Positions 20,152-29,239 are shown, counted from the stretch's first letter. The stretch is 37,039 nt of DNA from Rhodoferax sp. (GCA_020048255.1 JAIFMR010000234.1:1-37039), one strand, 5' to 3'. The notes: generated from the sequence alone by a model not told the origin. Program-made: numbers and translations.

Positions 20152-21309
20152 TCAATTGTTTCTGCCACCCGTTCGACGACCTGGGCCAGAGCCACCACCG
20201 CGCTTTTTACCTGCCTCTTCCCGTTGGCGCGAAAAACTGTCGGCGCCTATGTATCCTAAAGAGGTCTTCATGGGATCAGGCTGATTGGCAGGTGCTGGCC
20301 CCCTGGATGACCGGCTGTTGCCACGCGTGGGCTTGTTACCTGTGCGAGAAGCCGGGTTGGGACTGCGGCCCGGAGGGCGACCGGATTTGGCGAGGTCAGA
20401 TGCCTCGCGCGGGGCTTGTGCTTGAGCGGCGCGTGTCAACAGCCGGATATCGGCATCGTCCAGTTCGACCCAGGCGCCTCGTTTCAGACCACGGGGCAAA
20501 ACCATAGAGCCATAGCGAATTCGAATCAACCTGCTGACTGCGTGGCCAACGGACTCCAGCATGCGGCGCACCTCGCGGTTGCGCCCCTCGGAAATGGTGA
20601 CACGGTACCAGCAGTTGGACCCCTCGCCGCCACCGTCCTCGATGGAGCCAAACTGGGCCATGCCATCGTCCAGCCGCACACCGTCGAGCAACTTGCGCTT
20701 CTCTTCCTGATTCAGCGCACCTAAAACGCGTACAGCGTATTCACGCTCCAACCCAAATCTAGGGTGCATTAAATTGTTCGCCAGTTCACCCGAACTGGTG
20801 AACAGCAACAAACCCTCGGTATTCAGGTCCAGTCGGCCCACGGATTGCCACTTACCCTGAAACAACTTGGGCAGCCGTCGAAATACGGTGGGCCGATTTT
20901 GGGGGTCATCGTGACTGACGACTTCGCCTGCGGGTTTGTGATACGCAATGACTCGCGCCGGGGGCGGCGCGATTCTGAAACGGATGGGTTTGCCATTGAC
21001 CTTCACATGATCGCCAAATTGGACTCGTTGCCCAATGTGGGCAGGTTCATTGTTGACGGTGATACGCCCTTCCAGGATGAGTTGCTCCATTTCCAACCTG
21101 GAGCCCATACCTGCCTGTGCCAAGACCTTGTGAAGCTTGGGCGACTCGGGCTGAGGGGGCAGAACACGCTTCAGCGGCACAATGTCCGAGCCATCTTCCT
21201 CGGCATCAAACAGGCCTGATACCACATCTTCGAAGCGGATCGCTTCATTGACCGGCGCAACTTCAGGGGGAAAAATAGGGGCCGATGACTCAGCATGGTG
21301 TTCTGTCAT
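20152..21309 (-). CDS. rluB: 23S rRNA pseudouridine synthase, RluB/RsuA family
   Basis: A pseudouridine synthase of the RsuA/RluB/RluE/RluF group. The 385-residue product has an acidic N-terminal extension (1-55), an S4 RNA-binding domain (58-110, [20 protein letters not shown]), the catalytic GRLDLNTEG with Asp161, and [19 protein letters not shown] long basic, low-complexity tail (about 300-385, rich in Arg/Gly/Pro/Ser) follows. E. coli RluB also has a basic tail and targets U2605. The tail and S4 domain favour RluB over RsuA, but specificity is inferred. It overlaps scpB by ATGA (21306-21309), the usual scpB-rluB coupling. Confidence 0.93.
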   Translation of the reverse strand: MTEHHAESSAPIFPPEVAPVNEAIRFEDVVSGLFDAEEDGSDIVPLKRVLPPQPESPKLHKVLAQAGMGSRLEMEQLILEGRITVNNEPAHIGQRVQFGDHVKVNGKPIRFRIAPPPARVIAYHKPAGEVVSHDDPQNRPTVFRRLPKLFQGKWQSVGRLDLNTEGLLLFTSSGELANNLMHPRFGLEREYAVRVLGALNQEEKRKLLDGVRLDDGMAQFGSIEDGGGEGSNCWYRVTISEGRNREVRRMLESVGHAVSRLIRIRYGSMVLPRGLKRGAWVELDDADIRLLTRAAQAQAPREASDLAKSGRPPGRSPNPASRTGNKPTRGNSRSSRGPAPANQPDPMKTSLGYIGADSFSRQREEAGKKRGGGSGPGRRTGGRNN

Positions 21310-21998
21310 AGTGGATTCTCGTGAGGTACAGATTCAGGATGGAGCGATTGGCGGGATGGATCATCAAAACCATCCAGTTCAGGGGTGGTGGTCTGGAGCG
21401 ATTGGGCCGCGGTCGGGTGTGGTGTTGGCTCTAGAACCTCAGGCAAATTTCTGGCGTCAGCCTCAATCAGGCCATCGAGCGTGTTCATGGTCGCTTCCAA
21501 GGGGGGCAATTGGTCCAGCGAGGCCAGTCCAAGATCATCCAGAAAATGACGTGTGGTCGCAAACAAGGCCGGGCGACCCACGGTGTCCCGATGGCCAATC
21601 ACTTCGATCCATCCACGATCCTCCAACTGTTTGAGGGTAAGTGAGTTCACCGCGACACCCCGAATATCTTCAATGTCGCCTCGCGAAACCGGCTGCCTGT
21701 AAGCGATGATGGCCAGTGTTTCTAATGTGGCACGGGCATATCGGGGTGGCTTTTCAGGGTGCAAACGGTCCAGGTACGTCCGCATCTCCGGGCGGCTCTG
21801 AAATCGCCAGCCGTTGGCAACACAAACCAATTCGACACCGCGCTCAGACCATTCCTCTTGCAGATCCGACAAGATCAGCCGAATTGAATCGGTACCCAGT
21901 ACATCACCTAGCAGCGTTCGCATGTCGCGAAGCGGCATCGGTTGCTGCGTGCAGATCAAGGCGGTTTCCAGGATGCGCTTGGCATCCAGCGTGTTCAT
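21306..21998 (-). CDS. scpB: Segregation and condensation protein B
   Basis: ScpB is the winged-helix kleisin-associated subunit of the Smc-ScpAB condensin-like complex that compacts and segregates chromosomes. The 230-residue product has two winged-helix domains ([20 protein letters not shown], and [20 protein letters not shown] with [20 protein letters not shown]). Its divergent C-terminal tail is rich in Pro/Thr/His. ATG 21998 fits the family start. ScpA is not adjacent: rluD is upstream instead, separated by a terminator, so scpB likely has its own promoter in 21999-22089. Confidence 0.93.
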   Translation of the reverse strand: MNTLDAKRILETALICTQQPMPLRDMRTLLGDVLGTDSIRLILSDLQEEWSERGVELVCVANGWRFQSRPEMRTYLDRLHPEKPPRYARATLETLAIIAYRQPVSRGDIEDIRGVAVNSLTLKQLEDRGWIEVIGHRDTVGRPALFATTRHFLDDLGLASLDQLPPLEATMNTLDGLIEADARNLPEVLEPTPHPTAAQSLQTTTPELDGFDDPSRQSLHPESVPHENPL

Positions 21999-22089
21999 GA
22001 TGGGCTCATTCCTGTCAAAACACCCCGTGGTGTCAGCTAATAAGAAGTGGAAGACGTGTTCAAGACCGACAAGAGCATCGGTGGCACGC

Positions 22090-22109
22090 AAAAAACTGCT
22101 GTAGAGCAG
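22090..22109 (-). terminator. Rho-independent terminator of rluD
   Basis: Read on the minus strand the hairpin CTGCT-loop-AGCAG (22109-22096, loop 22101-22104) is followed by six T (22095-22090). It starts right after the rluD stop (22111-22113). The 5-bp stem can extend past one mismatch. Classic intrinsic-terminator layout. Confidence 0.65.
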
Positions 22110-22110
22110 C

Positions 22111-23112
22111 TTAAAAAGTGGCCAGATTGTACTTTAGACCCCAGCATTCGATGGCCTGGGCCAGATCTGATGGCGGCGGCGCCAGAAAAGCCAAGGCCTG
22201 CAAAGTCACCGGATGCACAAACGCCAAACGGGTGGCATGCAGCGCCTGCCTCTGCATGCCGGCAGCCAGCGCACCCCCATAGGTCACATCTGCCAGCAAA
22301 GGATGTCCGATCGACGCCATATGAACCCTGATTTGGTGCGTTCGACCCGTGTGCAAGCTGCATTTGACCAGGCATCCGGCGGCTCCACTGGAAAGACACT
22401 CAAAATCAGTTTGAGCCGCCTTGCCCGTCTGAAGCGTCAGATCAACCACCGCCATACGCAATCGGTTGACCGGGTCACGCCCCACGGCTGCATCGACGTG
22501 GCGCAACTTTGCGCCTAGCCAAGCGCGATGAGCCAGCGCCAGATACTGGCGTTTGACCTCGCGGGCGGAAATGGCTTGCACCAGAGCATCCATGACCGCC
22601 CGGGTTCGCGCAACCACCATCAAGCCGCTGGTATCCTTGTCCAGCCGATGCACGATGCCAGCGCGTGGCAGGTTAAAGGCCTGCGCATCAAACCCCAACA
22701 AACGGTTCATCAGCGTGCCACTCCAATTACCAGGCGCTGGGTGGACCACCATTCCGGCGGGCTTGTTGATGACCAGCAGATGTTCGTCCTGGTAAACCAG
22801 ATCCAGCGGCAGGCTCTCCGCCTTGAAAGCCTGACTTTGCGGTGTCGGCCGCAGCTCGATCTGTCCGATGTCGGCCACCTTGACCTTGAAGGAAGCCTTC
22901 TCGATGACCTTTCCGTTGACAGATACCCCTCCCAAAGCGATGAGTTGCTGCAAATAATTGCGGGAAAATTCTGGCACCAGATCAGACAAAGCGCGATCAA
23001 GCCGCAGACCATGGTGTTCTGCACCAAAAGCCAAAGGCCTCAACTCCAGCTCCGGACCTTCCTCATCCAGCGTTTGTGCGTCGATCAAAGAAGGGGTGCC
23101 CGATATAATCAA
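22111..23112 (-). CDS. rluD: 23S rRNA pseudouridine synthase RluD
   Basis: RluD makes pseudouridines at 1911, 1915 and 1917 of 23S rRNA helix 69. The protein has an N-terminal S4-like domain ([20 protein letters not shown], then [17 protein letters not shown]), [17 protein letters not shown], the catalytic [13 protein letters not shown] and the C-terminal [20 protein letters not shown]. No ATG lies in frame near the conserved [14 protein letters not shown]; the candidates are TTG 23112 (used here, 333 residues) and TTG 23088. The longer frame to 23220 would overlap bamD on the other strand. Thus rluD and bamD are divergent, with at most 26 nt between the proposed starts. A terminator follows. 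Confidence 0.92.
   Translation of the reverse strand: MIISGTPSLIDAQTLDEEGPELELRPLAFGAEHHGLRLDRALSDLVPEFSRNYLQQLIALGGVSVNGKVIEKASFKVKVADIGQIELRPTPQSQAFKAESLPLDLVYQDEHLLVINKPAGMVVHPAPGNWSGTLMNRLLGFDAQAFNLPRAGIVHRLDKDTSGLMVVARTRAVMDALVQAISAREVKRQYLALAHRAWLGAKLRHVDAAVGRDPVNRLRMAVVDLTLQTGKAAQTDFECLSSGAAGCLVKCSLHTGRTHQIRVHMASIGHPLLADVTYGGALAAGMQRQALHATRLAFVHPVTLQALAFLAPPPSDLAQAIECWGLKYNLATF
23104..23109 (+). promoter_or_regulatory. Likely -10 box of the bamD promoter
   Basis: TATAAT at 23104-23109 lies 30 nt before the bamD start, giving a leader of about 20 nt. No convincing -35 sits at 16-18 nt, so it may depend on an activator or be partial. The box overlaps the proposed first codons of rluD. 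Confidence 0.4.
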
Positions 23113-23138
23113 AGTGTTTTTCAAGAAAGCTGCCTTAC

Positions 23139-23945
23139 ATGCCTGATGCCAAATTATCTGCTGTCCTTGCCTGGTCTTTGGCCTGTGGAGCACTGTTGTT
23201 GAGCGCGTGTTCAACAACACCCGTCGACCCCACGTCGGCCTGGAGCCCTAACAAAATTTATGCTGAAGCGAAGGATGAGCTCAGCACAGGCGCTTACGAA
23301 AAGGCCATTCCCCTCTTTGACAAGCTCGAAGGTCGCGCAGCGGGTACGCCCCTGGCTCAGCAGGCTCAGCTCGACAAGGCATATGCGCATTTCAAAAACG
23401 GTGAACCGGTGTTGGCCATCGCAGTGCTAGATCGTTTCATGAAGTTGCACCCCGCCAGCCCAGCGCTTGACTACGCGCTGTACCTGAAAGGTATTGCCAA
23501 CTTCAACGATGATCTGGGGCTATTTTCTGCTTTAACTCGGCAAGATCTGGCTGAACGCGATCAAAAAGCGGCCAAGGAGTCCTTTGAATCGTTCAAAGAA
23601 CTGACGACACGCTTTCCTGCCTCTAAATATGCCGCTGATGCCACTGCCCGAATGGCCTACATCGTGAATTCCCTGGCGCAGTCTGACGTGTATGTGGCAC
23701 GTTACTACTATGAACGTGGCGCCTATCTTGCGGCGATCAATCGCGCGCAGACGGCCATCAGCGACTACCAGGGCGTACCCGCCTTGGAAGAAGCTTTGTT
23801 CATCATGGTGAAGTCCTACGACGCCCTGAAAATGACACAAATGCGTGACGATGCGCAGCGTGTTCTGGAGAAAAACTATCCTCAAACGCCCTACCTGACC
23901 CAGGGATTCAAAGTCAAGACCAAGCCCTGGTGGAAACTCTGGTGA
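23139..23945 (+). CDS. bamD: Outer-membrane assembly lipoprotein BamD
   Basis: BamD is the essential TPR lipoprotein of the BAM complex that recruits unfolded outer-membrane proteins to BamA. The 268-residue product has a lipoprotein signal with lipobox LSAC (Cys24), then TPR repeats (SPNKIYAEAKDELSTGAY, ALYLKGIANFNDDLGLF, ASKYAADATARMAYIVN, VARYYYERGAYLAAINRA). The YYERGAY region is typical of the family. It diverges from rluD and is followed 4 nt later by the PP2C phosphatase. The rluD/bamD divergence is common in proteobacteria. Confidence 0.96.
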   Translation: MPDAKLSAVLAWSLACGALLLSACSTTPVDPTSAWSPNKIYAEAKDELSTGAYEKAIPLFDKLEGRAAGTPLAQQAQLDKAYAHFKNGEPVLAIAVLDRFMKLHPASPALDYALYLKGIANFNDDLGLFSALTRQDLAERDQKAAKESFESFKELTTRFPASKYAADATARMAYIVNSLAQSDVYVARYYYERGAYLAAINRAQTAISDYQGVPALEEALFIMVKSYDALKMTQMRDDAQRVLEKNYPQTPYLTQGFKVKTKPWWKLW

Positions 23946-23949
23946 CCGT

Positions 23950-24714
23950 ATGACAAACAAGGGTTACCGGTTGACTGCGGCCACGGGCATTCACAAGGGT
24001 GACCGTGATTACCAGCAGGACCAGGTCAGACTGCTGAGCCATCACCGGGTCAAGAGTTGTGTCATGGCCATATTGGCCGACGGCATGGGGGGGCGCAGCG
24101 GTGGTCGCAAGGCGTCTGATCAGGTCATGATGACGGCAAAGCAGTTGTTTGATCGCTATGTGCCGGGCACGGATGATCCCGTTGCCACACTCAGGCAACT
24201 GGTTCTTGAGGCCCACATGGTGATCCGGCTGACGGCGATCTCCTCTGAAGAAGAGCCGCACAGCACACTGGCCGTTTATTTGATCAACCCGGACGGCAGC
24301 TGTTACTGGGCCCACGCAGGGGACTCTCGTATCTACCATTTTCATGATGGGCAGATGATTGTGCGCACCATGGACCATTCGTATGTTCAAGCGCTGGTCA
24401 ACCGAGGCGAACTGACGGCAGAGCAAGCCAGTGTCCACCCACAATCCAATGTACTGATGGGTTGTTTGGGCACCGAAAAGGAGCCGCCGATTGACACCCA
24501 TTTCATCGCCAAACTACAACCGGGCGACACACTGATGTCATGCAGCGACGGTGTTTGGCATTACTTCAATGATCAGGAGTTAGGCTCAATACTATCCACG
24601 CTGTCGGCGCGGGAAGCCAGCGAGTTTTTGATTGAAAAAGCGCGCTCCAGAGCCCGAGGTGGTGGTGACAACCTGTCTCTTGCCATCGTCAAAGTAGAAC
24701 CTCTGGCCGCTTGA
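23950..24714 (+). CDS. PP2C-type serine/threonine phosphatase
   Basis: A soluble 254-residue protein phosphatase of the PP2C/Stp1 family, metal dependent. Motifs seen: the N-terminal acidic pair region (KGDRDYQQDQ, 16-25), ADGMGG (43-48) with Asp44, AHAGDSR (121-127), SDGVW (199-203) with Asp200, and GGDN (238-241). The usual RxxNED is altered to RDYQQDQ, but Asp20 and Asp24 remain. It starts 4 nt after bamD, so it is probably cotranscribed. No serine/threonine kinase is nearby, so its substrate and partner are unknown. It ends 17 nt from the convergent small exported protein gene. Confidence 0.9.
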   Translation: MTNKGYRLTAATGIHKGDRDYQQDQVRLLSHHRVKSCVMAILADGMGGRSGGRKASDQVMMTAKQLFDRYVPGTDDPVATLRQLVLEAHMVIRLTAISSEEEPHSTLAVYLINPDGSCYWAHAGDSRIYHFHDGQMIVRTMDHSYVQALVNRGELTAEQASVHPQSNVLMGCLGTEKEPPIDTHFIAKLQPGDTLMSCSDGVWHYFNDQELGSILSTLSAREASEFLIEKARSRARGGGDNLSLAIVKVEPLAA

Positions 24715-24731
24715 CGATACGCCAACGCTCG

Positions 24732-25121
24732 TCAGGGCGCTGAGATCGGTCCATTCCGTAGAGGGACCACGTCCGGCGATTTCGGTTGCTGGGCGGACAC
24801 TTTTTCCTGGATGCGATTCATGGCCGAAAACGCTTTTAATTTTCGCTCCATCTCATTCAATACCAGTTCCTGCCGGCGCAGCGGATCCAGCACCGCCCTT
24901 CGATTCTGCCGTGCCTGATGCAGACAGTCAGACACCGCAAACCGGGCATAACACAAACGCTCCGACTGCAAAAAAGCACTCTCATGAATGGTGCGTTCAG
25001 CCGAAATACGCCGGCGCTCGGCGACCAAATTGATGGACTGTACTTCCTGAGCAAAGGCGTGAGATGCCGCTAGCATCAATCCAATCCAAAGTAGATAACA
25101 GGCCAGGTCTTTGGATTTCAT
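24732..25121 (-). CDS. Small exported hypothetical protein coupled to zapE
   Basis: A 129-residue protein of unknown function. Residues 1-24 form a Sec signal (LLWIGLMLAASHAFA, probable cut before Gln25). The mature part is basic and helical, with repeated Arg/Glu heptad-like spacing (EVQSINLVAERRRISAER, RRQELVLNEMERKLKA) and two cysteines (57 and 66) that could form a disulfide in the periplasm. A Pro-rich tail ends the protein. It overlaps the zapE stop (ATGA), so it is translationally coupled to zapE and perhaps to lpdA upstream. I do not recognise the family with certainty, and no role is claimed. Confidence 0.8.
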   Translation of the reverse strand: MKSKDLACYLLWIGLMLAASHAFAQEVQSINLVAERRRISAERTIHESAFLQSERLCYARFAVSDCLHQARQNRRAVLDPLRRQELVLNEMERKLKAFSAMNRIQEKVSAQQPKSPDVVPLRNGPISAP

Positions 25122-26215
25122 GTCAGCTTGGTATCCACATCACGGCGCTCCAGCGCCAAAAATTCTGCCGACTGCATTTCATTGATACGTGACACCGTGC
25201 GCACAAATTCATGAGCCATCTGCCCTTCGGTATAAAGCTGTTCGGCTGGAACCTCTCCCGACATGATCAGTTTGACTCGCCGATCGTAAAGCACGTCAAT
25301 CAGCCAAGTGAAACGCCTGGCCTCAGAGGACATTCTGGGGGGCATATGGGGCACATCGCTGAGCAGTACCGTGTGAAACTGCGTCGCCAACTCAAGGTAA
25401 TCGTTTTGAGATCGTGGCCCACCGCACAGGGTTTTGAAATCAAACCAGACCAAGCCACCCGCCTTGCGCCGCGCGTAGATCATTCGAGATTCAATCTGCA
25501 AAACAGGGGCTTCGTCCTGAGTTTCGGCCAAGCGTTCAAACGCGTCCTGCATGGCCGCGTCAGCTGACTCACCCAGTGGACAGTGATACAGCTGCAGTTG
25601 TTCCAGGGTGAGTCCCCGGTAGTCCGTGCCGTTGTCCACGTTCAGCACAGTCAATTGCGAGTTGAGCATGGCAATGGCTGGCAACAGGCGATCCCGATTG
25701 AGCCCATTGGGGTACAGATCGTCTGGTTTGAAATTGGAGGTGGTGACAAATCCCACACCGTTATCAAACAGGGCGGTCAATAAACGGTCCAGAATCATGG
25801 CATCGGTGATGTCCGCGACATGAAACTCGTCAAAGCAGATCAGCCGGTATTTTTCTGAAATCTGCCTGGCCAGCACGTTGAGTGGATTGGCTGTGCCCCG
25901 CAAATTGGCCAGTTCACGATGGACTTCGCGCATGAACTCATGAAAATGCAGCCGTACCTTGCGTTTTAGTGGGACTGCACTGTAAAAGCAATCCATCAAA
26001 AAACTCTTGCCACGCCCCACACCACCGTACATGTAAACGCCGCGTGGAATGGGGGGGTGATTGATCAGCTTCTTCAATGCATTGGAGCGCTTATCACGAA
26101 ACCGCCCCCACTCCCGAGCACAGGTTTCCAGAATTTGGATGGCCTTCAATTGCGCGGGGTCAGAGCTGTAGCCCCGCGCAATCAATTCCGCCTGGTAGGT
26201 CTTTCGAACAGTCAC
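25118..26215 (-). CDS. zapE: Cell division ATPase ZapE (AFG1/Lace1 family)
   Basis: ZapE is an AFG1-like P-loop ATPase that in E. coli binds FtsZ and is needed under low oxygen or heat. The 365-residue product has Walker A GGVGRGKS (64-71), Walker B YRLICFDEF (near 123-131) and the sensor region FVTTSNFKPDDLYPNGL, plus WFDFKTLCGGPRSQNDYLE near the C-terminus. The start is GTG 26215 (VRKTYQAELIARGY fits the family N-terminus) with no evident Shine-Dalgarno. It follows lpdA after 76 nt that contain a repeat-like element, and is coupled to the small exported protein downstream. Confidence 0.95.
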   Translation of the reverse strand: MTVRKTYQAELIARGYSSDPAQLKAIQILETCAREWGRFRDKRSNALKKLINHPPIPRGVYMYGGVGRGKSFLMDCFYSAVPLKRKVRLHFHEFMREVHRELANLRGTANPLNVLARQISEKYRLICFDEFHVADITDAMILDRLLTALFDNGVGFVTTSNFKPDDLYPNGLNRDRLLPAIAMLNSQLTVLNVDNGTDYRGLTLEQLQLYHCPLGESADAAMQDAFERLAETQDEAPVLQIESRMIYARRKAGGLVWFDFKTLCGGPRSQNDYLELATQFHTVLLSDVPHMPPRMSSEARRFTWLIDVLYDRRVKLIMSGEVPAEQLYTEGQMAHEFVRTVSRINEMQSAEFLALERRDVDTKLT

Positions 26216-26226
26216 TGGAGTTCAGT

Positions 26227-26289
26227 TGCTACTATATAAATAGCTCTAGACCCTTTATTAATAAGGGCCAAGGGCACTTTACATATTCA
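26227..26289. repeat. Diverged copy of a dispersed repeat element between zapE and lpdA
   Basis: TTGCTACTATATAAATAGCT followed by CTAGACCCTTTATTAATAA and GGGCCAAGGGC. The core CCCTT...AAGGG forms a small hairpin around TATTAATA. The TGCTAC...AATAGCT opening resembles the same Comamonadaceae-type element as the copy at 4191, recalled from memory. The hairpin could also act as a 3'-end structure for lpdA. Confidence 0.45.
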
Positions 26290-26291
26290 TG

Positions 26292-27719
26292 TCAAAAGTT
26301 CAGCGTGCGCTTGTCGACCGCGAGTGCAGCTTCTTTGGTGGACTCGCTCAGGGACGGATGCGCATGACAAATGCGGGCGATGTCCTCGCTGCTGGCCCGG
26401 AACTCCATGGCCACAACGCATTCAGCAATCAATTCGCTGGCCATGGGGCCGACGATGTGCACGCCCAGAATCTCATCGGTTTTGGCATCGGCCAGCATTT
26501 TCACCATGCCGGTGGTGTCGCCCAATGCGCGCGCACGTCCGTTGGCCAGAAACGGAAAAGTACCCGCCTTGTACGCCACGCCATCGGCCTTGAGTTGCTG
26601 CTCGGTGCGACCCACCCAGGCAATCTCAGGGCTGGTGTAAATGACCCAGGGAATGGTGTTGAAGTTGACATGGCCATGCTGACCCGCAATGCGCTCAGCT
26701 ACCGCAACGCCCTCCTCTTCCGCTTTATGGGCCAACATCGGACCACGCACCACGTCACCCACGGCCCAGACACCGGGCAAATTGGTGCGGCAATCGCCGT
26801 CCACCACGATGGCGCCGCGCTCGTCAAGTTGTAAACCGACGGCTTCGGCATTCAAGCCAATGGTGTTGGGTACACGGCCAATCGAGACAATGAGTTTTTC
26901 GACATCCAGCGATTGGGCTTCACCCTTGGCATTGGTGTACGCAATACTCACGCCTTTTTTACTGGTTTTGATGTCGCCGACCTTCACACCCAGTTCAATT
27001 TTGAGCCCTTGTTTGTCAAAGGCCTTTTTGGCTTCCTTGGCAATTTGCTCGTCCACCGCACCCAAGAATGTTGGCAAACCTTCCAAAATGGTGACTTCAG
27101 CTCCCAAACGGCGCCAGACCGAACCCATTTCAAGACCAATCACGCCAGAGCCAATTAAGCCGAGCTTTTTGGGTGCGCTCTGGATGCGCAAGGCGCCGTC
27201 GTTCGACAGGATCAGTTCTTCGTCAAAAGGGGTTCCGGGCAGCGCGCGGGCGTTGGATCCTGTCGCCACAATGATCTGTTGACCCACAATGTTTTCTTCA
27301 GCCGCGCCAGTGACCTTAATTTCGTAGCCGCCATCTGCCACCTTAACAAACGAAGCGCGCCCATGGAAGAAGCTGATCTTGTTCTTCTTGAACAAGTACA
27401 AAATGCCGTCGTTGTTTTGCTTGACCACGTTGTCTTTGCGCGCCACCATTTTGGCCACATCCATCGCCAAGCCCTTGACAGTGATGCCATGGTCAGCGAA
27501 GTGGTGACTGGCTTGCTCAAAATGCTCAGTTGACTGAAGCAAGGCCTTGGAAGGAATGCAGCCCACATTGGTGCAGGTGCCACCTGGTGCCGGGCCGCCC
27601 TTGGCGTTTTTCCACTCGTCAATACACGCCACGTTTTTGCCCAGTTGGGCAGCCCGAATGGCGGCAATGTAGCCACCAGGGCCACCACCAATCACGATCA
27701 CATCAAATTGCTTGCTCAT
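26292..27719 (-). CDS. lpdA: Dihydrolipoyl dehydrogenase (E3)
   Basis: E3 reoxidises the dihydrolipoyl group of 2-oxoglutarate dehydrogenase with NAD+. The 475-residue product has the FAD loop (VIVIGGGPGGYIAA, 7-20), the redox-active disulfide C49-TNVG-C54, the NAD loop (LGLIGSGVIGLEMGS), AVGDVVRGPMLAHKAEEEG, and the C-terminal His-Glu dyad (CHAHPSLSE). There is no lipoyl domain at the N-terminus, as in many free E3 proteins. It is the third gene of the odhA-odhB-lpdA operon, separated from odhB by a 213-nt spacer with a palindrome. Confidence 0.97.
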   Translation of the reverse strand: MSKQFDVIVIGGGPGGYIAAIRAAQLGKNVACIDEWKNAKGGPAPGGTCTNVGCIPSKALLQSTEHFEQASHHFADHGITVKGLAMDVAKMVARKDNVVKQNNDGILYLFKKNKISFFHGRASFVKVADGGYEIKVTGAAEENIVGQQIIVATGSNARALPGTPFDEELILSNDGALRIQSAPKKLGLIGSGVIGLEMGSVWRRLGAEVTILEGLPTFLGAVDEQIAKEAKKAFDKQGLKIELGVKVGDIKTSKKGVSIAYTNAKGEAQSLDVEKLIVSIGRVPNTIGLNAEAVGLQLDERGAIVVDGDCRTNLPGVWAVGDVVRGPMLAHKAEEEGVAVAERIAGQHGHVNFNTIPWVIYTSPEIAWVGRTEQQLKADGVAYKAGTFPFLANGRARALGDTTGMVKMLADAKTDEILGVHIVGPMASELIAECVVAMEFRASSEDIARICHAHPSLSESTKEAALAVDKRTLNF

Positions 27720-27775
27720 TTTTTACTTTCTAATTTCCATGACTCACCGCCACGCCGTTGAATGAAATAACTCGT

Positions 27776-27796
27776 TAGCGACTAGCGACTAGCGGC
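27776..27796. repeat. Three tandem heptamers in the odhB-lpdA spacer
   Basis: Three head-to-tail 7-bp units: TAGCGAC, TAGCGAC, TAGCGGC. They lie 57-77 nt upstream of the lpdA start. Short but exact in the first two copies; could be chance or a small slippage product. Confidence 0.5.
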
Positions 27797-27808
27797 GTGC
27801 GTTGGGTG

Positions 27809-27877
27809 TCTGACGCAGCAAAATCAAGGAGGAGGATTGGGGCTCACCCCAATCCGGGGGACATTTGCGGAGTCAGA
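27809..27877. repeat. 69-nt imperfect palindrome in the odhB-lpdA spacer
   Basis: Nested arms share one centre near 27844. Outer pair: TCTGAC (27809-27814) and GTCAGA (27872-27877). Middle pair: GCAAAAT (27818-27824) with ATTTGC (27863-27868). Inner pair: GGATTGGGG (27834-27842) with CCCCAATCC (27847-27855), a perfect 9-bp stem with 4-nt loop. No T-run follows on either strand. It may be a REP- or MITE-like element, or an RNA processing structure in the operon transcript. Confidence 0.65.
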
Positions 27878-27932
27878 TACTCAATGCGCGCTGCGGGTAT
27901 ATGCGAATTACGCAGGTTTGATGAAGTGATAT

Positions 27933-29210
27933 TTAGATATCAAACAGCAGACGCGCCGGATCTTCCAGCGCTTCCTTCATCGCCACCAGCCCCAGCACCG
28001 CTTCGCGGCCGTCAATGATCCGGTGGTCATAAGACATGGCAAAGTAATTCATCGGGCGCACCACCACCTGGCCGTTTTCAACCATGGCTCGGTCTTTGGT
28101 AGCGTGCACACCCAAAATCGCACTTTGGGGTGGGTTGATGATGGGCGTAGACATCATGGAGCCGAAGGTGCCGCCGTTGCTGATCGAGAAGGTACCGCCG
28201 GTCATTTCTTCCATGCCCAGCTTGCCATCACGGGCCTTGGTGCCAAATTCGGCAATCTTCTTCTCGATGTCCGCAAAACTCATCTGGTCGGCATTACGCA
28301 AAATAGGCACCACCAAACCCCGTGGTGAACCCACGGCAATACCCACGTCAAAGTAGCCGTGATAAACAATGTCTGTGCCATCTACCGAGGCATTGAGCAC
28401 CGGGAACTTCTTCAAAGCGTGAACCGCAGCTTTGACAAAAAAGCTCATGAAACCGAGCTTGACGCCATGTTCTTTCTCAAAACGCTCTTGCATGCGCTTG
28501 CGCATCTCCATTACCGGCGCCATGTTGATCTCATTGAACGTGGTCAGAATGGCGTTGGTGGATTGAGACTGAAGCAAACGTTCGGCCACACGTGCGCGCA
28601 AACGGCTCATGGGAACGCGTTGCTCAGGGCGGCCGCTCAAGGCATCCGCCAAGCTGCTGGCTGGCGCTGCCACTTGAGGCAATAAAGGTGCTGAAGCCTT
28701 TGATGGTATTGCGGGAGCTGCTACAACTTTAGGTGCATCAACAGCGGCCAAAACGTCCCCCTTGGTGACGCGGCCATCCTTGCCAGTGCCAGCCACTGAG
28801 CCGGCAGCCAACTGGTTGTCTGCCATCAGTTTGGCTGCAGCGGGCATCGCCACGCCAGACATGGAGGAACTTGTTGCCACCGGCGCTGCCGGGGCAGCAG
28901 CCGCAGCCGCTGATACCGCAGCCATGGCCACCGTCACCGGTGCAGGTGTGGCCACGTTACCAGCGACACCCTCGGTGTCGATGCGGGCAATCAGTTGATC
29001 TGCGGCCACGGTGCTGCCGTCGGCTTGGACAATTTCAACAATCACACCGGCAGCAGGTGCGGGAACTTCCAGCACCACTTTGTCGGTTTCGACATCAATA
29101 AGGATCTCATCCACAGCGACAGCGTCGCCGACTTTTTTCTTCCATTGCAACAAAGTGGCTTCAGCCACAGATTCAGACAGTTGCGGGACTTTGACTTCTA
29201 CGAGTGCCAT
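27933..29210 (-). CDS. odhB: Dihydrolipoyl succinyltransferase (E2 of 2-oxoglutarate dehydrogenase)
   Basis: E2 transfers the succinyl group to CoA and forms the core of the complex. The 425-residue product has an N-terminal lipoyl domain ([18 protein letters not shown], lipoyl Lys44 in ETDKVVLEV), an Ala/Pro-rich flexible linker (about 95-118), a peripheral-subunit-binding domain ([26 protein letters not shown]), a second linker, and the catalytic domain with [12 protein letters not shown] holding the active-site His. ATG 29210 is used since the family starts [14 protein letters not shown]. It lies 81 nt downstream of odhA, with a strong hairpin in the spacer. Confidence 0.97.
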   Translation of the reverse strand: MALVEVKVPQLSESVAEATLLQWKKKVGDAVAVDEILIDVETDKVVLEVPAPAAGVIVEIVQADGSTVAADQLIARIDTEGVAGNVATPAPVTVAMAAVSAAAAAAPAAPVATSSSMSGVAMPAAAKLMADNQLAAGSVAGTGKDGRVTKGDVLAAVDAPKVVAAPAIPSKASAPLLPQVAAPASSLADALSGRPEQRVPMSRLRARVAERLLQSQSTNAILTTFNEINMAPVMEMRKRMQERFEKEHGVKLGFMSFFVKAAVHALKKFPVLNASVDGTDIVYHGYFDVGIAVGSPRGLVVPILRNADQMSFADIEKKIAEFGTKARDGKLGMEEMTGGTFSISNGGTFGSMMSTPIINPPQSAILGVHATKDRAMVENGQVVVRPMNYFAMSYDHRIIDGREAVLGLVAMKEALEDPARLLFDI

Positions 29211-29239
29211 AACAATTCTTTCAAAAAATAATCTTGAGG

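Noticed and set aside
27797-28018. 73-codon plus-strand frame over the odhB-lpdA spacer
   Set aside because: Half of it is antisense to the odhB end and the rest runs through the palindrome; no Shine-Dalgarno and no family likeness.
28860-28980. Low-complexity Ala-rich stretch
   Set aside because: Normal flexible linker of the E2 subunit odhB.
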